Below, piece by piece: positions 8,293 to 16,664 of a stretch of 64,000 nt of DNA. The first letter of the stretch is position 1. The number at the start of each line of letters is the position of its first letter. Origin of the DNA: JANNMJ01 sp031425525 (lineage in GTDB: Bacteria > Bacteroidota > Bacteroidia > Cytophagales > Hymenobacteraceae); contig JANPJM010000069.1 of assembly GCA_031425525.1 (NCBI GenBank), forward strand, positions 62,001-126,000. The letters run 5' to 3'. The position numbers and the translations under genes are program-made. The notes beneath the pieces were generated by a model, which saw only the letters and a program-made list of their open reading frames with translations, was not told where the DNA came from and ran no database searches.

Positions 8293-9798
8293 ATGAAATT
8301 CCCCACCCTCCCATTCCTCCTCGCCCTGGCCGCGTGTCAGCCCGACCAACCCCAGCAAGAGGCCGCCAACTCACCCGCCACCTACCGCGCGTACCCCACG
8401 CCGCGCCCCGCTTCGGCGTACACCATCAAGCATCCGGCGTGGGCGGCGCACGCGAGCATTTACGAGGTCAATATCCGGCAATACACGCCGGAGGGGACGT
8501 TTCGGGCGTTCGAGGCGCACTTGCCGCGCTTGCAGCAAATGGGCGTAGGCATTCTGTGGCTGATGCCGATTCACCCGATTGGGCAGGAAAAGCGGAAGGG
8601 TACGCTGGGGTCGTACTATTCGGTGCGGGATTTTCGGGCGGTGAACCCCGATATGGGCACCCTCGCCGACTTACAGCACCTCACGGCCGAAGCCCACCAG
8701 CGCGGGATGCACGTAATCCTCGATTGGGTGGCGAACCACACTGCCTGGGATAACCCGCTCGTACAGCAGCACCCCGACTGGTACACCCGCGACGCTAAAG
8801 GGCAGCTCGTGCCGCCCGTGGCCGATTGGCAGGATGTCGTTGATCTGGACTACTCGAAACCCGAATTGCGCGCCTGGATGACCGAATCGATGGCCTACTG
8901 GGTGCGCGAGGCCGATATCGACGGCTACCGCTGCGATGTGGCGGGCCTCGTACCCACCGAGTTTTGGAACGATACCCGCGCCGCCCTCGACCAGATTAAA
9001 CCCGTCTTCATGCTCGCCGAGTGGGATGAGCTGCACCATCCGCCGTTCGTCGATAGCGCCCACTGGAACCCCGATACGCGGCTGCTCGAACGGGCGTTTG
9101 ATGCGACGTATGCGCTGAATCTGTTGGGTCGACTGGATTCAGTTGGGCAAACAGGGCCATTTGCCACGCTTGACAATTATCAGGCGTTGAAAAGCCGGGT
9201 GTACCCGCAAAATATTTCGCTGATGAATTTCACCTCCTCGCACGATGTGAACTCGTGGGAAGGTAGTGAATTTGAACGCTACGGCAACAGAGACCGGGCC
9301 CTTAAAATGGCAGCACTCGCAATGCTGTTGCCGGGAGTCCCAATGGTGTATTCAGGACAGGAGGTAGGACTCAAAAAACGCCTCTCATTTTTTGAGAAAG
9401 ACACGATTAATTGGAAGTCTCAAGAAGATAAAAATGGGCTGTTTTCAGGTTTTTATCGATTAGTACTCAATCTGAAAAAACACCATCCGGCGTTGGTAAA
9501 TTGGGATTCGACCAGTCATTTTAAATCCTTAAATTCACAGCAATCCATTGAATTTAATATGTCCTCGTATGCTTTCACACGTAGTAAAGGCAAGGACGCT
9601 GTACTTGTAGCAATGAGTTGGGCTGATGCAGACCCTAGCCTTATGCCAGATTCCAGTCTCGCCGGTCAATGGCGCGATTTGTTTACGAATGAAACAATTA
9701 CTATCAGCGCTGGAAAACCACTCGGAATCGGTGGCGTCTGCATATTAGTCCGTGACACAGGCAAGCTCAACTACCTGCTGCCGCCATCCCATGAATAG
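8293..9798 (+). CDS. GH13 alpha-amylase-family lipoprotein, 501 aa
   Basis: The N-terminus MKFPTLPFLLALAACQ is a lipoprotein signal with Cys15 as the likely lipidated residue, so the enzyme should sit on a membrane facing the periplasm or exterior. GH13 catalytic motifs are intact: GYRCDVAG (nucleophile Asp215), MLAEWDE (acid/base Glu243) and SSHDVNSW (Asp318). The family hydrolyses or rearranges alpha-glucans. The first two thirds closely resemble the next gene at protein level. From about 9290 the composition drops to AT-rich sequence, so the C-terminal third may have a different history. The stop overlaps the start of the second GH13 gene by 8 bases, indicating translational coupling. Confidence 0.92.
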   Translation: MKFPTLPFLLALAACQPDQPQQEAANSPATYRAYPTPRPASAYTIKHPAWAAHASIYEVNIRQYTPEGTFRAFEAHLPRLQQMGVGILWLMPIHPIGQEKRKGTLGSYYSVRDFRAVNPDMGTLADLQHLTAEAHQRGMHVILDWVANHTAWDNPLVQQHPDWYTRDAKGQLVPPVADWQDVVDLDYSKPELRAWMTESMAYWVREADIDGYRCDVAGLVPTEFWNDTRAALDQIKPVFMLAEWDELHHPPFVDSAHWNPDTRLLERAFDATYALNLLGRLDSVGQTGPFATLDNYQALKSRVYPQNISLMNFTSSHDVNSWEGSEFERYGNRDRALKMAALAMLLPGVPMVYSGQEVGLKKRLSFFEKDTINWKSQEDKNGLFSGFYRLVLNLKKHHPALVNWDSTSHFKSLNSQQSIEFNMSSYAFTRSKGKDAVLVAMSWADADPSLMPDSSLAGQWRDLFTNETITISAGKPLGIGGVCILVRDTGKLNYLLPPSHE

Positions 9799-11116
9799 CT
9801 CTGCCACCACCCCCCTCCGCCACCCCGCCTGGGCTACGCACGCCAGTATCTACTGCGTAAACGTGCGCCAGTTCACGCCCGAAGGCACGTTGCGCGCCTT
9901 TGCGGCGCACCTGCCGCGCCTGGCCGCGATGGGCGTCGGTATCGTGTGGCTGCTGCCGATTCACCCCATCGGCGAGGTGAACCGGAAGGGCACGCTCGGT
10001 TCGTATTACGCCGTGCGCGACTACCGCGCCGTAAGCCCCGAATTCGGCTCGCTGGCCGATCTGCGCGCCGTGGTGGCCGAAACCCACCGCCTCGGGATGC
10101 GTCTGATCCTCGATTGGGTGGCGAACCATTCGGCCTGGGACAACCCGCTCGTGGAGCAGCACCCCGACTGGTACCGCCGCGATGCCACCGGCCACCCCGT
10201 GCCGCCCTTCCCCGACTGGACCGACGTGATCGCCTTCGACTACACCCAGCCCGCCCTGCGCACCTGGATGACTGACTCGATGGCCTACTGGCTCCGCGAA
10301 GCCGACATCGACGGCTTCCGCTGCGACGTAGCCGGGATGGTGCCGACCGATTTCTGGGACGATACCCGTGCCGCCCTCGACGCTATCAAGCCCGCCGACG
10401 GCCTCTTTATGCTCTCGGAATGGGACGACCTCTTCGACCCCGTGCTGCGCACCGTCGGCGTGCCCACCGGGCAGCTTCGGCGGGCCTTCGATACTCAATA
10501 CGCCTTCCGGCTGCACTGGCTCTTCGATGAAATAGCCGCCGGCGAGCAGCCCACCGCCGCCCTCGACGCCTACCGCGCCCTCGAACGGGCCGCGCACCCG
10601 GCGGGCGTCAGCCTCATGAATTTCACCACCTCGCACGACGTAAACTCGTGGGAGGGCTCGGAGTACGAGCGCCTCGGTGCCAACGCGCTGCCGCTGGCCG
10701 TGCTGGCGGCGCTGCTGCCGGGCATCCCGATGGTGTACGGCGGCCAGGAAGCGGCCGTGCGCCACCGAATCGCGTTTTTCGAGCGCGACCCGATTGCGTG
10801 GCACCACTATCCGCTCGCCGATTTCTACACCTGCCTCCTCACGCTTCATAAGACGCACCCGGCGCTGGCCAATTTCGATGCATCGGGCACGTTCAGCCGG
10901 TTGCCGTCGGGCGCGGGCACCTACGCGTTCAGCCGTCATAAAGGCCGCGCGGCGGTGCTGGTGGCCATCAATCTGACGCCCGAACCGCAGGCCATTCCGG
11001 TGCCGCCCGCCGCTGCCGGCGCGTGGCACGATGCGTTCGCGCCCGACCAGCCGCGCGCCCTCGCCGAGGCGCCGCTGCTGGTGCCGCCGCACGGCTGGGC
11101 GGTGTTGTGGCGGTGA
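9791..11116 (+). CDS. GH13 alpha-amylase-family enzyme, cytoplasmic paralogue, 441 aa
   Basis: This is a tandem paralogue of the preceding lipoprotein without its signal peptide. It starts at ATG 9791 inside the last codons of that gene. Catalytic motifs are GFRCDVAG (Asp179), MLSEWDD (Glu210) and TSHDVNSW (Asp283). With no export signal it is expected in the cytoplasm. The pair may thus process alpha-glucans outside and inside the cell, with the upstream GH31 releasing glucose. Its TGA overlaps the GTG of the following membrane gene. The specific activity (amylase, neopullulanase or other) cannot be told from the sequence alone. Confidence 0.9.
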   Translation: MNSSATTPLRHPAWATHASIYCVNVRQFTPEGTLRAFAAHLPRLAAMGVGIVWLLPIHPIGEVNRKGTLGSYYAVRDYRAVSPEFGSLADLRAVVAETHRLGMRLILDWVANHSAWDNPLVEQHPDWYRRDATGHPVPPFPDWTDVIAFDYTQPALRTWMTDSMAYWLREADIDGFRCDVAGMVPTDFWDDTRAALDAIKPADGLFMLSEWDDLFDPVLRTVGVPTGQLRRAFDTQYAFRLHWLFDEIAAGEQPTAALDAYRALERAAHPAGVSLMNFTTSHDVNSWEGSEYERLGANALPLAVLAALLPGIPMVYGGQEAAVRHRIAFFERDPIAWHHYPLADFYTCLLTLHKTHPALANFDASGTFSRLPSGAGTYAFSRHKGRAAVLVAINLTPEPQAIPVPPAAAGAWHDAFAPDQPRALAEAPLLVPPHGWAVLWR

Positions 11117-11583
11117 GCGCGTTACGTATCCGTTTGCGCGCCCGCCTCCGCGAGTGGCTCCGCCGCTACGGCCCGGCCGAGTTGCTCTCCATCGGGGCCA
11201 CGCTGGGCGGGGTAGGGGTGGCGCACGCGAGTGGCGCGAGTGGCGTGCAAACGGCACTCGTGGGTACGTGGGCGGGCAACGTCGCCTATTTCGGCTGGAT
11301 TCTGGTGGCGGATATTCGTCGCACCCGGCGCGCGTTGCGGGCCGCCGGGCAGCCGTATGCCGGGCGGGCGCTGGGGCGCAACCTGCGGGCGCTCGCCATC
11401 GAGTTCGGCCCGGCCGAAGTCCTCGATTCGTTCCTCGTGCGTCCCGCGCTCATGTACTGGCTGCCGTTGGCGATGGGCTCGGTAGGGTGGGGGAGCCTGG
11501 CAGCGAAATTCGCCGCCGACATCACATTCTACGTACCCGCCATCCTGAGTTACGAGCTGAGCAAGCGCGGGCGGCCTGTGTAA
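11113..11583 (+). CDS. Hypothetical integral membrane protein, 156 aa
   Basis: GTG 11113 overlaps the upstream TGA (GTGA) and is in frame with the conserved-looking protein, so I prefer it to a start far inside the GH13 gene. The protein has about four hydrophobic segments (ELLSIGATLGGVGVAHA; ALVGTWAGNVAYFGWILVA; LMYWLPLAMGSVGWGSLAA; ITFYVPAILSYEL) separated by an Arg-rich loop and FGPAEVLDSF. No family is recognised. Its translational coupling to the GH13 pair suggests coexpression, though a role in glucan metabolism is only a guess. Confidence 0.7.
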   Translation: MSALRIRLRARLREWLRRYGPAELLSIGATLGGVGVAHASGASGVQTALVGTWAGNVAYFGWILVADIRRTRRALRAAGQPYAGRALGRNLRALAIEFGPAEVLDSFLVRPALMYWLPLAMGSVGWGSLAAKFAADITFYVPAILSYELSKRGRPV

Positions 11584-11587
11584 AGGC

Positions 11588-11669
11588 TGTAGCGCGGACT
11601 TCAGTCCGCAGTTTGACAGAACAACCAGTACCCGTAGCCAGTAAACTGCGGACTGAAGTCCGCATTACA
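11588..11669. repeat. Palindromic repeat, 27-bp arms, 28-base loop (copy 1)
   Basis: Left arm 11588-11614 and right arm 11643-11669 match as reverse complements with 2 mismatches. Each arm itself contains the small palindrome GCGGACTTCAGTCCGC, so the element can fold as a long hairpin or as two short ones. A second copy at 41173-41254 has the same arm and loop lengths. It lies 4 bases after a stop codon and 8 bases before the next start codon. Confidence 0.85.
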
Positions 11670-11677
11670 ATCTTCCC

Positions 11678-12391
11678 ATGCCCGAACCCATCATTCCCTT
11701 CGACTGGCAGCGGCTGCTGTTCTCCGATACCGCGCCGCCCTCCTTCCTATGGGAGGTGGTGGCGCGGTGCGTCTTCACGTACCTCTGCATTTTGGTCGCC
11801 CTCCGGATTACGGGGCGGCGGCAGGTCAAGCAGTTGTCGATGTTCGAGCTGAGTATCGTGCTGGGTCTCGGCTCGGTAGCCGGCGATACGATGTTTAGCC
11901 CTGACGTGCCGCTCAGTCACGCGGCCGTGACGTTCGCCGTGGTGATGGCCCTGTACCTGCTCTTCAACCACCTGACCGAGTGGTTTCCGAAGTTCAGCGA
12001 TTGGCTCGAAGGCAAGCCCGTGCTGCTCGTGCAGGATGGCCAGATCGAAGTCGCCTCGTTCGACAAGCAGAACCTCACGCACAAAGAGCTGTTCGGCGAA
12101 CTGCGACAGTTGCATATCGAGCAGTTGGGGCAGGTGCGGCGCTGCTACATCGAAGCCACCGGCAACATGAGCGTCTTCTTTTATGCCGAAGATGAACCCG
12201 TGCGCCCCGGCCTCCCCCTCTTCCCCGAGGGCTTGGCCGAAGCCACCAACCAGCTCAAAACCGCCGGACCGCATGCCTGCTGCCATTGCGGCCATCCGCA
12301 GGAGCTACCCGCCGGCCCCGCGCCCACGTGCCCGCGCTGCGGCGAAAGCGACCAGTGGCTGCCCGTGAGCCGCGCGCGGCGGGTGGGGTGA
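11678..12391 (+). CDS. DUF421/YetF-family membrane protein with a C-terminal zinc-ribbon-like tail, 237 aa
   Basis: Two or three hydrophobic N-terminal segments (about residues 24-45, 60-80, 88-110) are followed by the soluble YetF domain. It contains GKPVLLVQDGQ, LTHKELFGELRQLHI and a GQVRRCYIEATGNMSVFFY strand region, as in DUF421 proteins. Their molecular role is poorly known; YetF-type proteins are membrane-anchored. The C-terminus adds a CCHCGH...CPRCG pattern (about residues 205-228), consistent with a zinc ribbon, which I would not expect in every family member. The ATG is 8 bases after the 27-bp palindrome. Confidence 0.85.
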   Translation: MPEPIIPFDWQRLLFSDTAPPSFLWEVVARCVFTYLCILVALRITGRRQVKQLSMFELSIVLGLGSVAGDTMFSPDVPLSHAAVTFAVVMALYLLFNHLTEWFPKFSDWLEGKPVLLVQDGQIEVASFDKQNLTHKELFGELRQLHIEQLGQVRRCYIEATGNMSVFFYAEDEPVRPGLPLFPEGLAEATNQLKTAGPHACCHCGHPQELPAGPAPTCPRCGESDQWLPVSRARRVG

Positions 12392-12452
12392 GGGTGTTGC
12401 GGGCGAGTAGCAACGCTTAGAGTCTGCAAATTTCAACTTTTCCTTCGGGGTT

Positions 12453-12947
12453 CTACTGAATGACGAGATCGGTAAACTGGCCTTGCGTAATAATCTTACT
12501 ACCCATAGCCGGCGTACCCGGAAATGGCACCATCGTAGCGGTGAAGGTGCCTGACATTTTCTTGTTCACTGCGTCATAGGCTGTTACTCGCACGCTCCCG
12601 GTGCTGCCATTGAACCCTGTGGCCGCCATCCAGGCCGAGCCACCAGTAATCGCGTAGTTGAATATGGGATTAGTAATGGTGGTCGGGGCAGTTATGCCAC
12701 CAATCTGGATAATCAGCGACTGTGTAGTACCGGCCTGTCCGGCGCTGATTACCAAGTCGGTACCGACGCGCGACGCGAGCGCGGCAGTGGGCGTCACAAC
12801 GGTGCCGTCAAGCTTATAGGAAAAGTTAGCGTTGATGGGGTTCGGAGCGGGGGCCGGGTCTTGCGCCTTTGATTTTTTGCAAGCACTGGTAAATAGAACC
12901 GTCGTGCCGAAGGCAACGAGCAACGAATAGCGGCAAATATGTTTCAT
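12453..12947 (-). CDS. Small lipoprotein, 164 aa (paralogue of the next gene)
   Basis: The start at 12947 gives MKHICRYSLLVAFGTTVLFTSACKK, a lipoprotein signal with the lipidated Cys in FTSAC; an ATG 45 bases upstream would bury it. The mature part is a beta-rich domain with YKLDGTVVTPTAAL, SLIIQIGG and VRVTAYDAVNKKMSGTFTATM, ending in FTDLVIQ. The same pattern appears in the neighbouring gene, so the two are tandem paralogues. This DUF-like family of small Bacteroidota lipoproteins has no known function that I can name. Confidence 0.75.
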   Translation of the reverse strand: MKHICRYSLLVAFGTTVLFTSACKKSKAQDPAPAPNPINANFSYKLDGTVVTPTAALASRVGTDLVISAGQAGTTQSLIIQIGGITAPTTITNPIFNYAITGGSAWMAATGFNGSTGSVRVTAYDAVNKKMSGTFTATMVPFPGTPAMGSKIITQGQFTDLVIQ

Positions 12948-13090
12948 GGCGCTAAGGTATGCTGCCGCTTTCTGTATTTTTATCTCTCTCATGAAATAAC
13001 GCGATTTAATACTTGTTGAATCCTATCTAAAGGCCACGGCGTGTCAGTAAAAGTATCCCTTATCTCGCGTAAACTTAGATGCAAAAAGAA

Positions 13091-13121
13091 CGCCCCGGCA
13101 GCACAAATTGCTGCCGGGGCG
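13091..13121 (-). terminator. Rho-independent terminator for the lipoprotein gene at 13150
   Basis: CGCCCCGGCAGC (13091-13102) pairs perfectly with GCTGCCGGGGCG (13110-13121) around a 7-base loop. On the minus strand it is followed by TTCTTTTTGC. It sits 28 bases after the stop of the minus-strand gene. Confidence 0.85.
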
Positions 13122-13149
13122 TAGGTTAAAAAACGAATAAATGAAAAAG

Positions 13150-13626
13150 CTACTGAATCGTCACGTTGGTGAACGTTCCTGCTGATATGACCTTATTCGT
13201 CGTGGCTGTGTTGCCGATAAATGGGAATAGGGTGCCGGAGAATGTACCGGAAATTTTCTTGGCCGTGGCGTCGTAGGCCGTCACATTCACTGTGGCGGTA
13301 CCGCCCAGCGCGTTCGACCACGCAACCGAGTTTTCTGAGTAACTGATCGTAGGCGCACTAATTACGCCCGTGCCCGTTACGCTCCCGAGACTAATGGAGA
13401 GCTGGGGGGTAGTAGCAGCCCCCCCGCTAGTGATCGACGTTACACCAAATTGTTGGCCGCCGGCAACGACGGTAGGAGTAACCGTCGTGGTACCTACTTT
13501 ATACGACATGCTCGCCGCCGCAGGAGTAGGGGTTGGGTTGTCTGTCTTGTCTTTTTTACAAGCAGTAGTAAGAAGAGTCGCCGCGCAGAGCGCTGCAAGC
13601 AGGGTTGGTTTGAGGGAGTAGTTCAT
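13150..13626 (-). CDS. Small lipoprotein, 158 aa (paralogue of the previous gene)
   Basis: MNYSLKPTLLAALCAATLLTTACKKDK is a lipoprotein signal with Cys in LTTAC. A nearby start three codons upstream is also possible. The mature sequence (MSYKVGTTTVTPTVVAGGQQFGV, PQLSISLG, VNVTAYDATAKKISGTFSGTLFP, FTNVTIQ) parallels the 12453 gene strand by strand. The pair arose by tandem duplication. Each gene has its own upstream gap, and this one also has its own terminator, so they are probably separate transcripts. Function unknown. Confidence 0.75.
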   Translation of the reverse strand: MNYSLKPTLLAALCAATLLTTACKKDKTDNPTPTPAAASMSYKVGTTTVTPTVVAGGQQFGVTSITSGGAATTPQLSISLGSVTGTGVISAPTISYSENSVAWSNALGGTATVNVTAYDATAKKISGTFSGTLFPFIGNTATTNKVISAGTFTNVTIQ

Positions 13627-13751
13627 TAAAACCAAAAGTACAACCGGAAATTATGTTGACTCCAAATTTATTATTTTTTATTTTCGCCGATGGGTTTGTG
13701 ATTGGCAGGAGGCGCGCTTAGTTCCTGCCTCCGCACCCGACCTTTGCCCGC

Positions 13752-15653
13752 GTGAACCCCCCCACTCCCCTCCCCACCCTCGTCATCGATTTCGATTCGA
13801 CGTTCTGCCGCCTCGAAGCCCTCGATGAACTCGCCGCCCTTGCCCTCGCCGACCAACCCGACGGCCCCGCGCGGCTCGCCGAAATCCGCCATTTGACGGA
13901 ACTGGCCATGGCCGGCGAGTTGGCCTTCGGCGAAGCCCTGCGCCGCCGCGTGGCGCTGCTGGGCGCGCACCGGCGGCATCTGGCGCCGCTGGTGGCGCAT
14001 TTGCAGGCCAACATCAGCGAGAGCATCGAGCGCAACAAAACGTTCTTTACCCGCTTCGCCGACCGCGTGCGCATCGTGAGCAGTGGCTTCCGCGAAATCA
14101 TCGAGCCGGTGGTGGCCGACTTCGGCATTCCGCCCGAAAACGTGTTCGCCAACCAGTTTACGTATGATGCGGGCGGCGCCATCACCGGTTTCGACGACGC
14201 CAACCCCCTCGCCCACGACCGGGGCAAAATCAACCTCCTCCGCGCGCTCGACTTGCCCGGCGATGTGTACGTATTGGGCGATGGCTGGACCGATTACGAA
14301 ATCCGCCAGGCCGGCCTCGCCGACCGTTTCTACGCCTACACCGAAAACGTGGAGCGCCCGCGCGTGGTCGAAGCCGCCGACGCCGTGCTGCCGTCGTTCG
14401 ACGAATTTCTGTACCAACAAAAACTTCCGATGACCTTATCGTACCCCAAATCGCGCCTCCGCGTACTGCTCCTCGAAAACATCCATCCCGAAGCCGAGCG
14501 GTTGTTCCGCGAGCAGGGTTTTCCGGTGGAAACCGTGAAAGGCGCGCTCTCCGAAGATGAATTGGTGGAACGCATCAAGGGCGTGAGCATCCTCGGTATC
14601 CGCTCGAAAACGCTGGTCACGGAGCGCGTACTCGATGCTGCCGATCGCCTGCTCGCGGTCGGCGCGTTCTGCATCGGCACCAATCAGATCGATTTGGCCG
14701 CGTGCCTCACGCGCGGCATTGCGGCGTTCAACGCGCCGTTTTCCAACACGCGTTCGGTCGTGGAATTGGCCGTGGGGCAGCTCATCGTGCTGGCGCGGCG
14801 CATTCCGTACCTCAACCCCAAGATGCACCGCGGCGAGTGGGATAAATCGGCCGGCGGCGCCTTCGAGGTGCGCGGCAAGACGCTCGGCATCGTCGGGTAC
14901 GGCAACATCGGCTCGCAGCTTTCGGTGGTGGCCGAGGCCATCGGGATGCGCGTCGTGTTCTACGACATCGCCGAAAAACTCATCCTCGGCAACGCCACGC
15001 GGGCTTTTTCGCTGAAGGAGCTACTGGCCACCGCCGACATCGTCACGCTCCACGTCGATGGCCGCACCGAGAACACGCACCTCATCGGGGCGCCCGAACT
15101 GGCGCTGATGAAGCCCGGCGCGCTGCTGCTCAACCTCTCGCGCGGCCACATCGTCGATCTCGACGCCCTCGCGGCGAGCATCCAAAGCGGCCACCTCGGC
15201 GGCGCCTCGCTCGACGTATTCCCCTACGAGCCGAAAACCAACGACGAGCCGTTCGAGTCGCCGTTGCGCGGCCTACCCAACGTGCTGCTCACGCCGCACA
15301 TCGGCGGTTCCACGGCCGAGGCGCAGCGCAATATCGGCCAATTCGTGCCGGGCCGCATCCTCGATTACATCAACACGGGCAACACGCAACAGTCGGTCAA
15401 TTTTCCGATTGTGCAGCTCCCGACGTTTCAGAATGCGCACCGGCTGCTGCACATTCACGCCAACGTGCCGGGCATTCTGGCCAAAATCAACCAGATTCTC
15501 GCCTCGCACCAGATCAACATCGTCGGGCAGTACCTCAAAACCAACGAAACCATCGGCTACGTCATCACCGATGTCGAAGCCGAGTACTCCAAGGAACTGA
15601 CCGACGAATTGCGCGACATTCCGCAGACCATTAGGTTTCGGGTGTTGTATTAA
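13752..15653 (+). CDS. serA: Fused HAD phosphatase (SerB-like) and D-3-phosphoglycerate dehydrogenase (SerA) with ACT domain, 633 aa
   Basis: Residues 1 to about 220 form a HAD phosphatase: VIDFDST (Asp13/Asp15), the SSGFREI segment and YVLGDGWTDYE, as in phosphoserine phosphatases. Residues from about 235 form the dehydrogenase: NAD-binding VGYGNIGS near 380, and catalytic Arg (LSRGHIVD), Glu (PYEPK) and His (TPHIGGS). A C-terminal ACT domain (about 560-633) normally senses serine. The fusion would join the first and third steps of serine synthesis in one chain. The start is GTG 13752, 5 bases after a GACCTTTG promoter box (13739-13746), so the message is nearly leaderless. A separately translated dehydrogenase seems unlikely, since the frame is continuous. 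Confidence 0.9.
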   Translation: MNPPTPLPTLVIDFDSTFCRLEALDELAALALADQPDGPARLAEIRHLTELAMAGELAFGEALRRRVALLGAHRRHLAPLVAHLQANISESIERNKTFFTRFADRVRIVSSGFREIIEPVVADFGIPPENVFANQFTYDAGGAITGFDDANPLAHDRGKINLLRALDLPGDVYVLGDGWTDYEIRQAGLADRFYAYTENVERPRVVEAADAVLPSFDEFLYQQKLPMTLSYPKSRLRVLLLENIHPEAERLFREQGFPVETVKGALSEDELVERIKGVSILGIRSKTLVTERVLDAADRLLAVGAFCIGTNQIDLAACLTRGIAAFNAPFSNTRSVVELAVGQLIVLARRIPYLNPKMHRGEWDKSAGGAFEVRGKTLGIVGYGNIGSQLSVVAEAIGMRVVFYDIAEKLILGNATRAFSLKELLATADIVTLHVDGRTENTHLIGAPELALMKPGALLLNLSRGHIVDLDALAASIQSGHLGGASLDVFPYEPKTNDEPFESPLRGLPNVLLTPHIGGSTAEAQRNIGQFVPGRILDYINTGNTQQSVNFPIVQLPTFQNAHRLLHIHANVPGILAKINQILASHQINIVGQYLKTNETIGYVITDVEAEYSKELTDELRDIPQTIRFRVLY

Positions 15654-15671
15654 CACTACTTTCTTAAATTT

Positions 15672-16106
15672 ATGATCTCTTCTTCTGATTCGTTATCTGA
15701 TTCTGAGTTGATAGATTCGATTTACCAGAAAGCGTGTGACATCGAGCTTGAAGGGCTGGTTATTGATGATTTATCTCCCGAACAGCGCCAAGCATTGAGA
15801 AATGTCTTCGTCATCATTGTCCTAGAGTCGCAGGTTAATAATGGAGGTTTCGATCAATATTTTTTTAACACGAAGAGCGAATACGAAGAAGATACGCGAA
15901 GGGCGCTACGTATCGTTGGTGCAGTACAGCATCTTAATTTATTCGATCAAATGATCAAATTGAATCGCACGTCTGGTCTTCGTCTATTGATAGCGCGTAC
16001 CGTATTGCGCAAGTGGTCGCGGTGGGAAGCAGAATTCTATGACTTGCCGTCTCTGTACTCGTATGTTGCCAAGTATATAAGGGATAATCCCCAGTTTTTC
16101 CAATGA
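15672..16106 (+). CDS. DUF4375-family protein, 144 aa
   Basis: The segment VLESQVNNGGFDQYFFNTKSEY matches the DUF4375 (DMP19-like) signature GGFxQFFxN, followed by an all-helical part. The function of the family is unknown; the protein has no signal peptide and should be cytoplasmic. Codon usage and GC content are distinctly lower than in the serA fusion upstream, which fits acquisition together with the MNT gene. Its TGA overlaps the ATG of that nucleotidyltransferase (ATGA). Confidence 0.75.
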   Translation: MISSSDSLSDSELIDSIYQKACDIELEGLVIDDLSPEQRQALRNVFVIIVLESQVNNGGFDQYFFNTKSEYEEDTRRALRIVGAVQHLNLFDQMIKLNRTSGLRLLIARTVLRKWSRWEAEFYDLPSLYSYVAKYIRDNPQFFQ

Positions 16107-16393
16107 CCACCCGCCACGAACTCCACGCCGCCCTGCTCGCCCTCAAACCCGAACTAGCTGCCCGCTTCCACGTAACGCGGCTGGGCTACTTCGGCTCCTT
16201 TGCCGCTGACCAAGCCCGGCCCGACAGCGACGTGGACATTCTGGCCGAGTTCAGTCAAACGCCCGGCTGGGAGTTTTTTGAGTTGGAAGAAATGCTGGAA
16301 ATCGCCTTGAGTCGGCGCGTAGATTTGGTGACACCGCAAGCCTTGAAAGCTCAATTGCTCGAGCAAATTCTGGCGCAGGTTCGTTACGTATGA
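16103..16393 (+). CDS. MNT-type nucleotidyltransferase (antitoxin of HEPN/MNT pairs), 96 aa
   Basis: The minimal nucleotidyltransferase motif is present: GYFGSFAADQARPDSDVDIL (Gly31-Ser32; Asp43 and Asp45 as metal ligands). The protein is full length for the family (about 95-110 aa). In HEPN/MNT toxin-antitoxin modules this enzyme modifies or neutralises the HEPN RNase partner encoded next to it. Here its TGA overlaps the ATG of a short downstream frame that looks like a decayed HEPN gene, so the antitoxin may now be an orphan. Confidence 0.85.
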   Translation: MTTRHELHAALLALKPELAARFHVTRLGYFGSFAADQARPDSDVDILAEFSQTPGWEFFELEEMLEIALSRRVDLVTPQALKAQLLEQILAQVRYV

Positions 16394-16560
16394 GTTGGTC
16401 TGGGCGCTCGCATCTGCTATATGTGGAAGACATGCGCGACGCCATGATGCGGACGTTGCGCTACTGCCACGGGCTAACTATCTATCCGAAAACTTGCGTC
16501 AGATATGAGGCGGTGATCGACGCGGAACGACTCGCAGCCGACCCGCCTACTCTCTTGTAA
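16390..16560 (+). pseudogene. Truncated HEPN (DUF86-like) toxin remnant, 56 codons
   Basis: ATG 16390 overlaps the MNT stop (ATGA), the usual arrangement of MNT/HEPN pairs. The start (SHLLYVEDMRDAMMRTLRYCHGLT) resembles the first helix of DUF86 HEPN proteins. The frame then diverges and stops after 56 codons, whereas the family is about 110-140 aa. The catalytic R-x(4-6)-H motif is missing. No continuation of the HEPN domain is evident before the terminator at 16610, so I read it as a deletion remnant. Confidence 0.6.
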
Positions 16561-16609
16561 TTGGCTGTAGCGAGTAGGCTTGCCCCACCCCAACTGGCCG
16601 TAAAGCAAA

Positions 16610-16640
16610 GCGCCCGTCGGAATTTACTTCCGACAGGCGC
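16610..16640 (-). terminator. Terminator for the FKBP gene at 16665
   Basis: GCGCCCGTCGGAA (16610-16622) and TTCCGACAGGCGC (16628-16640) form a 13-bp stem with one mismatch and a 5-base loop. On the minus strand it is followed by TTTGCTTTA. It lies 24 bases beyond the stop codon. Confidence 0.75.
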
Positions 16641-16664
16641 AGGGAACGTGAGCGGGCTATACGC

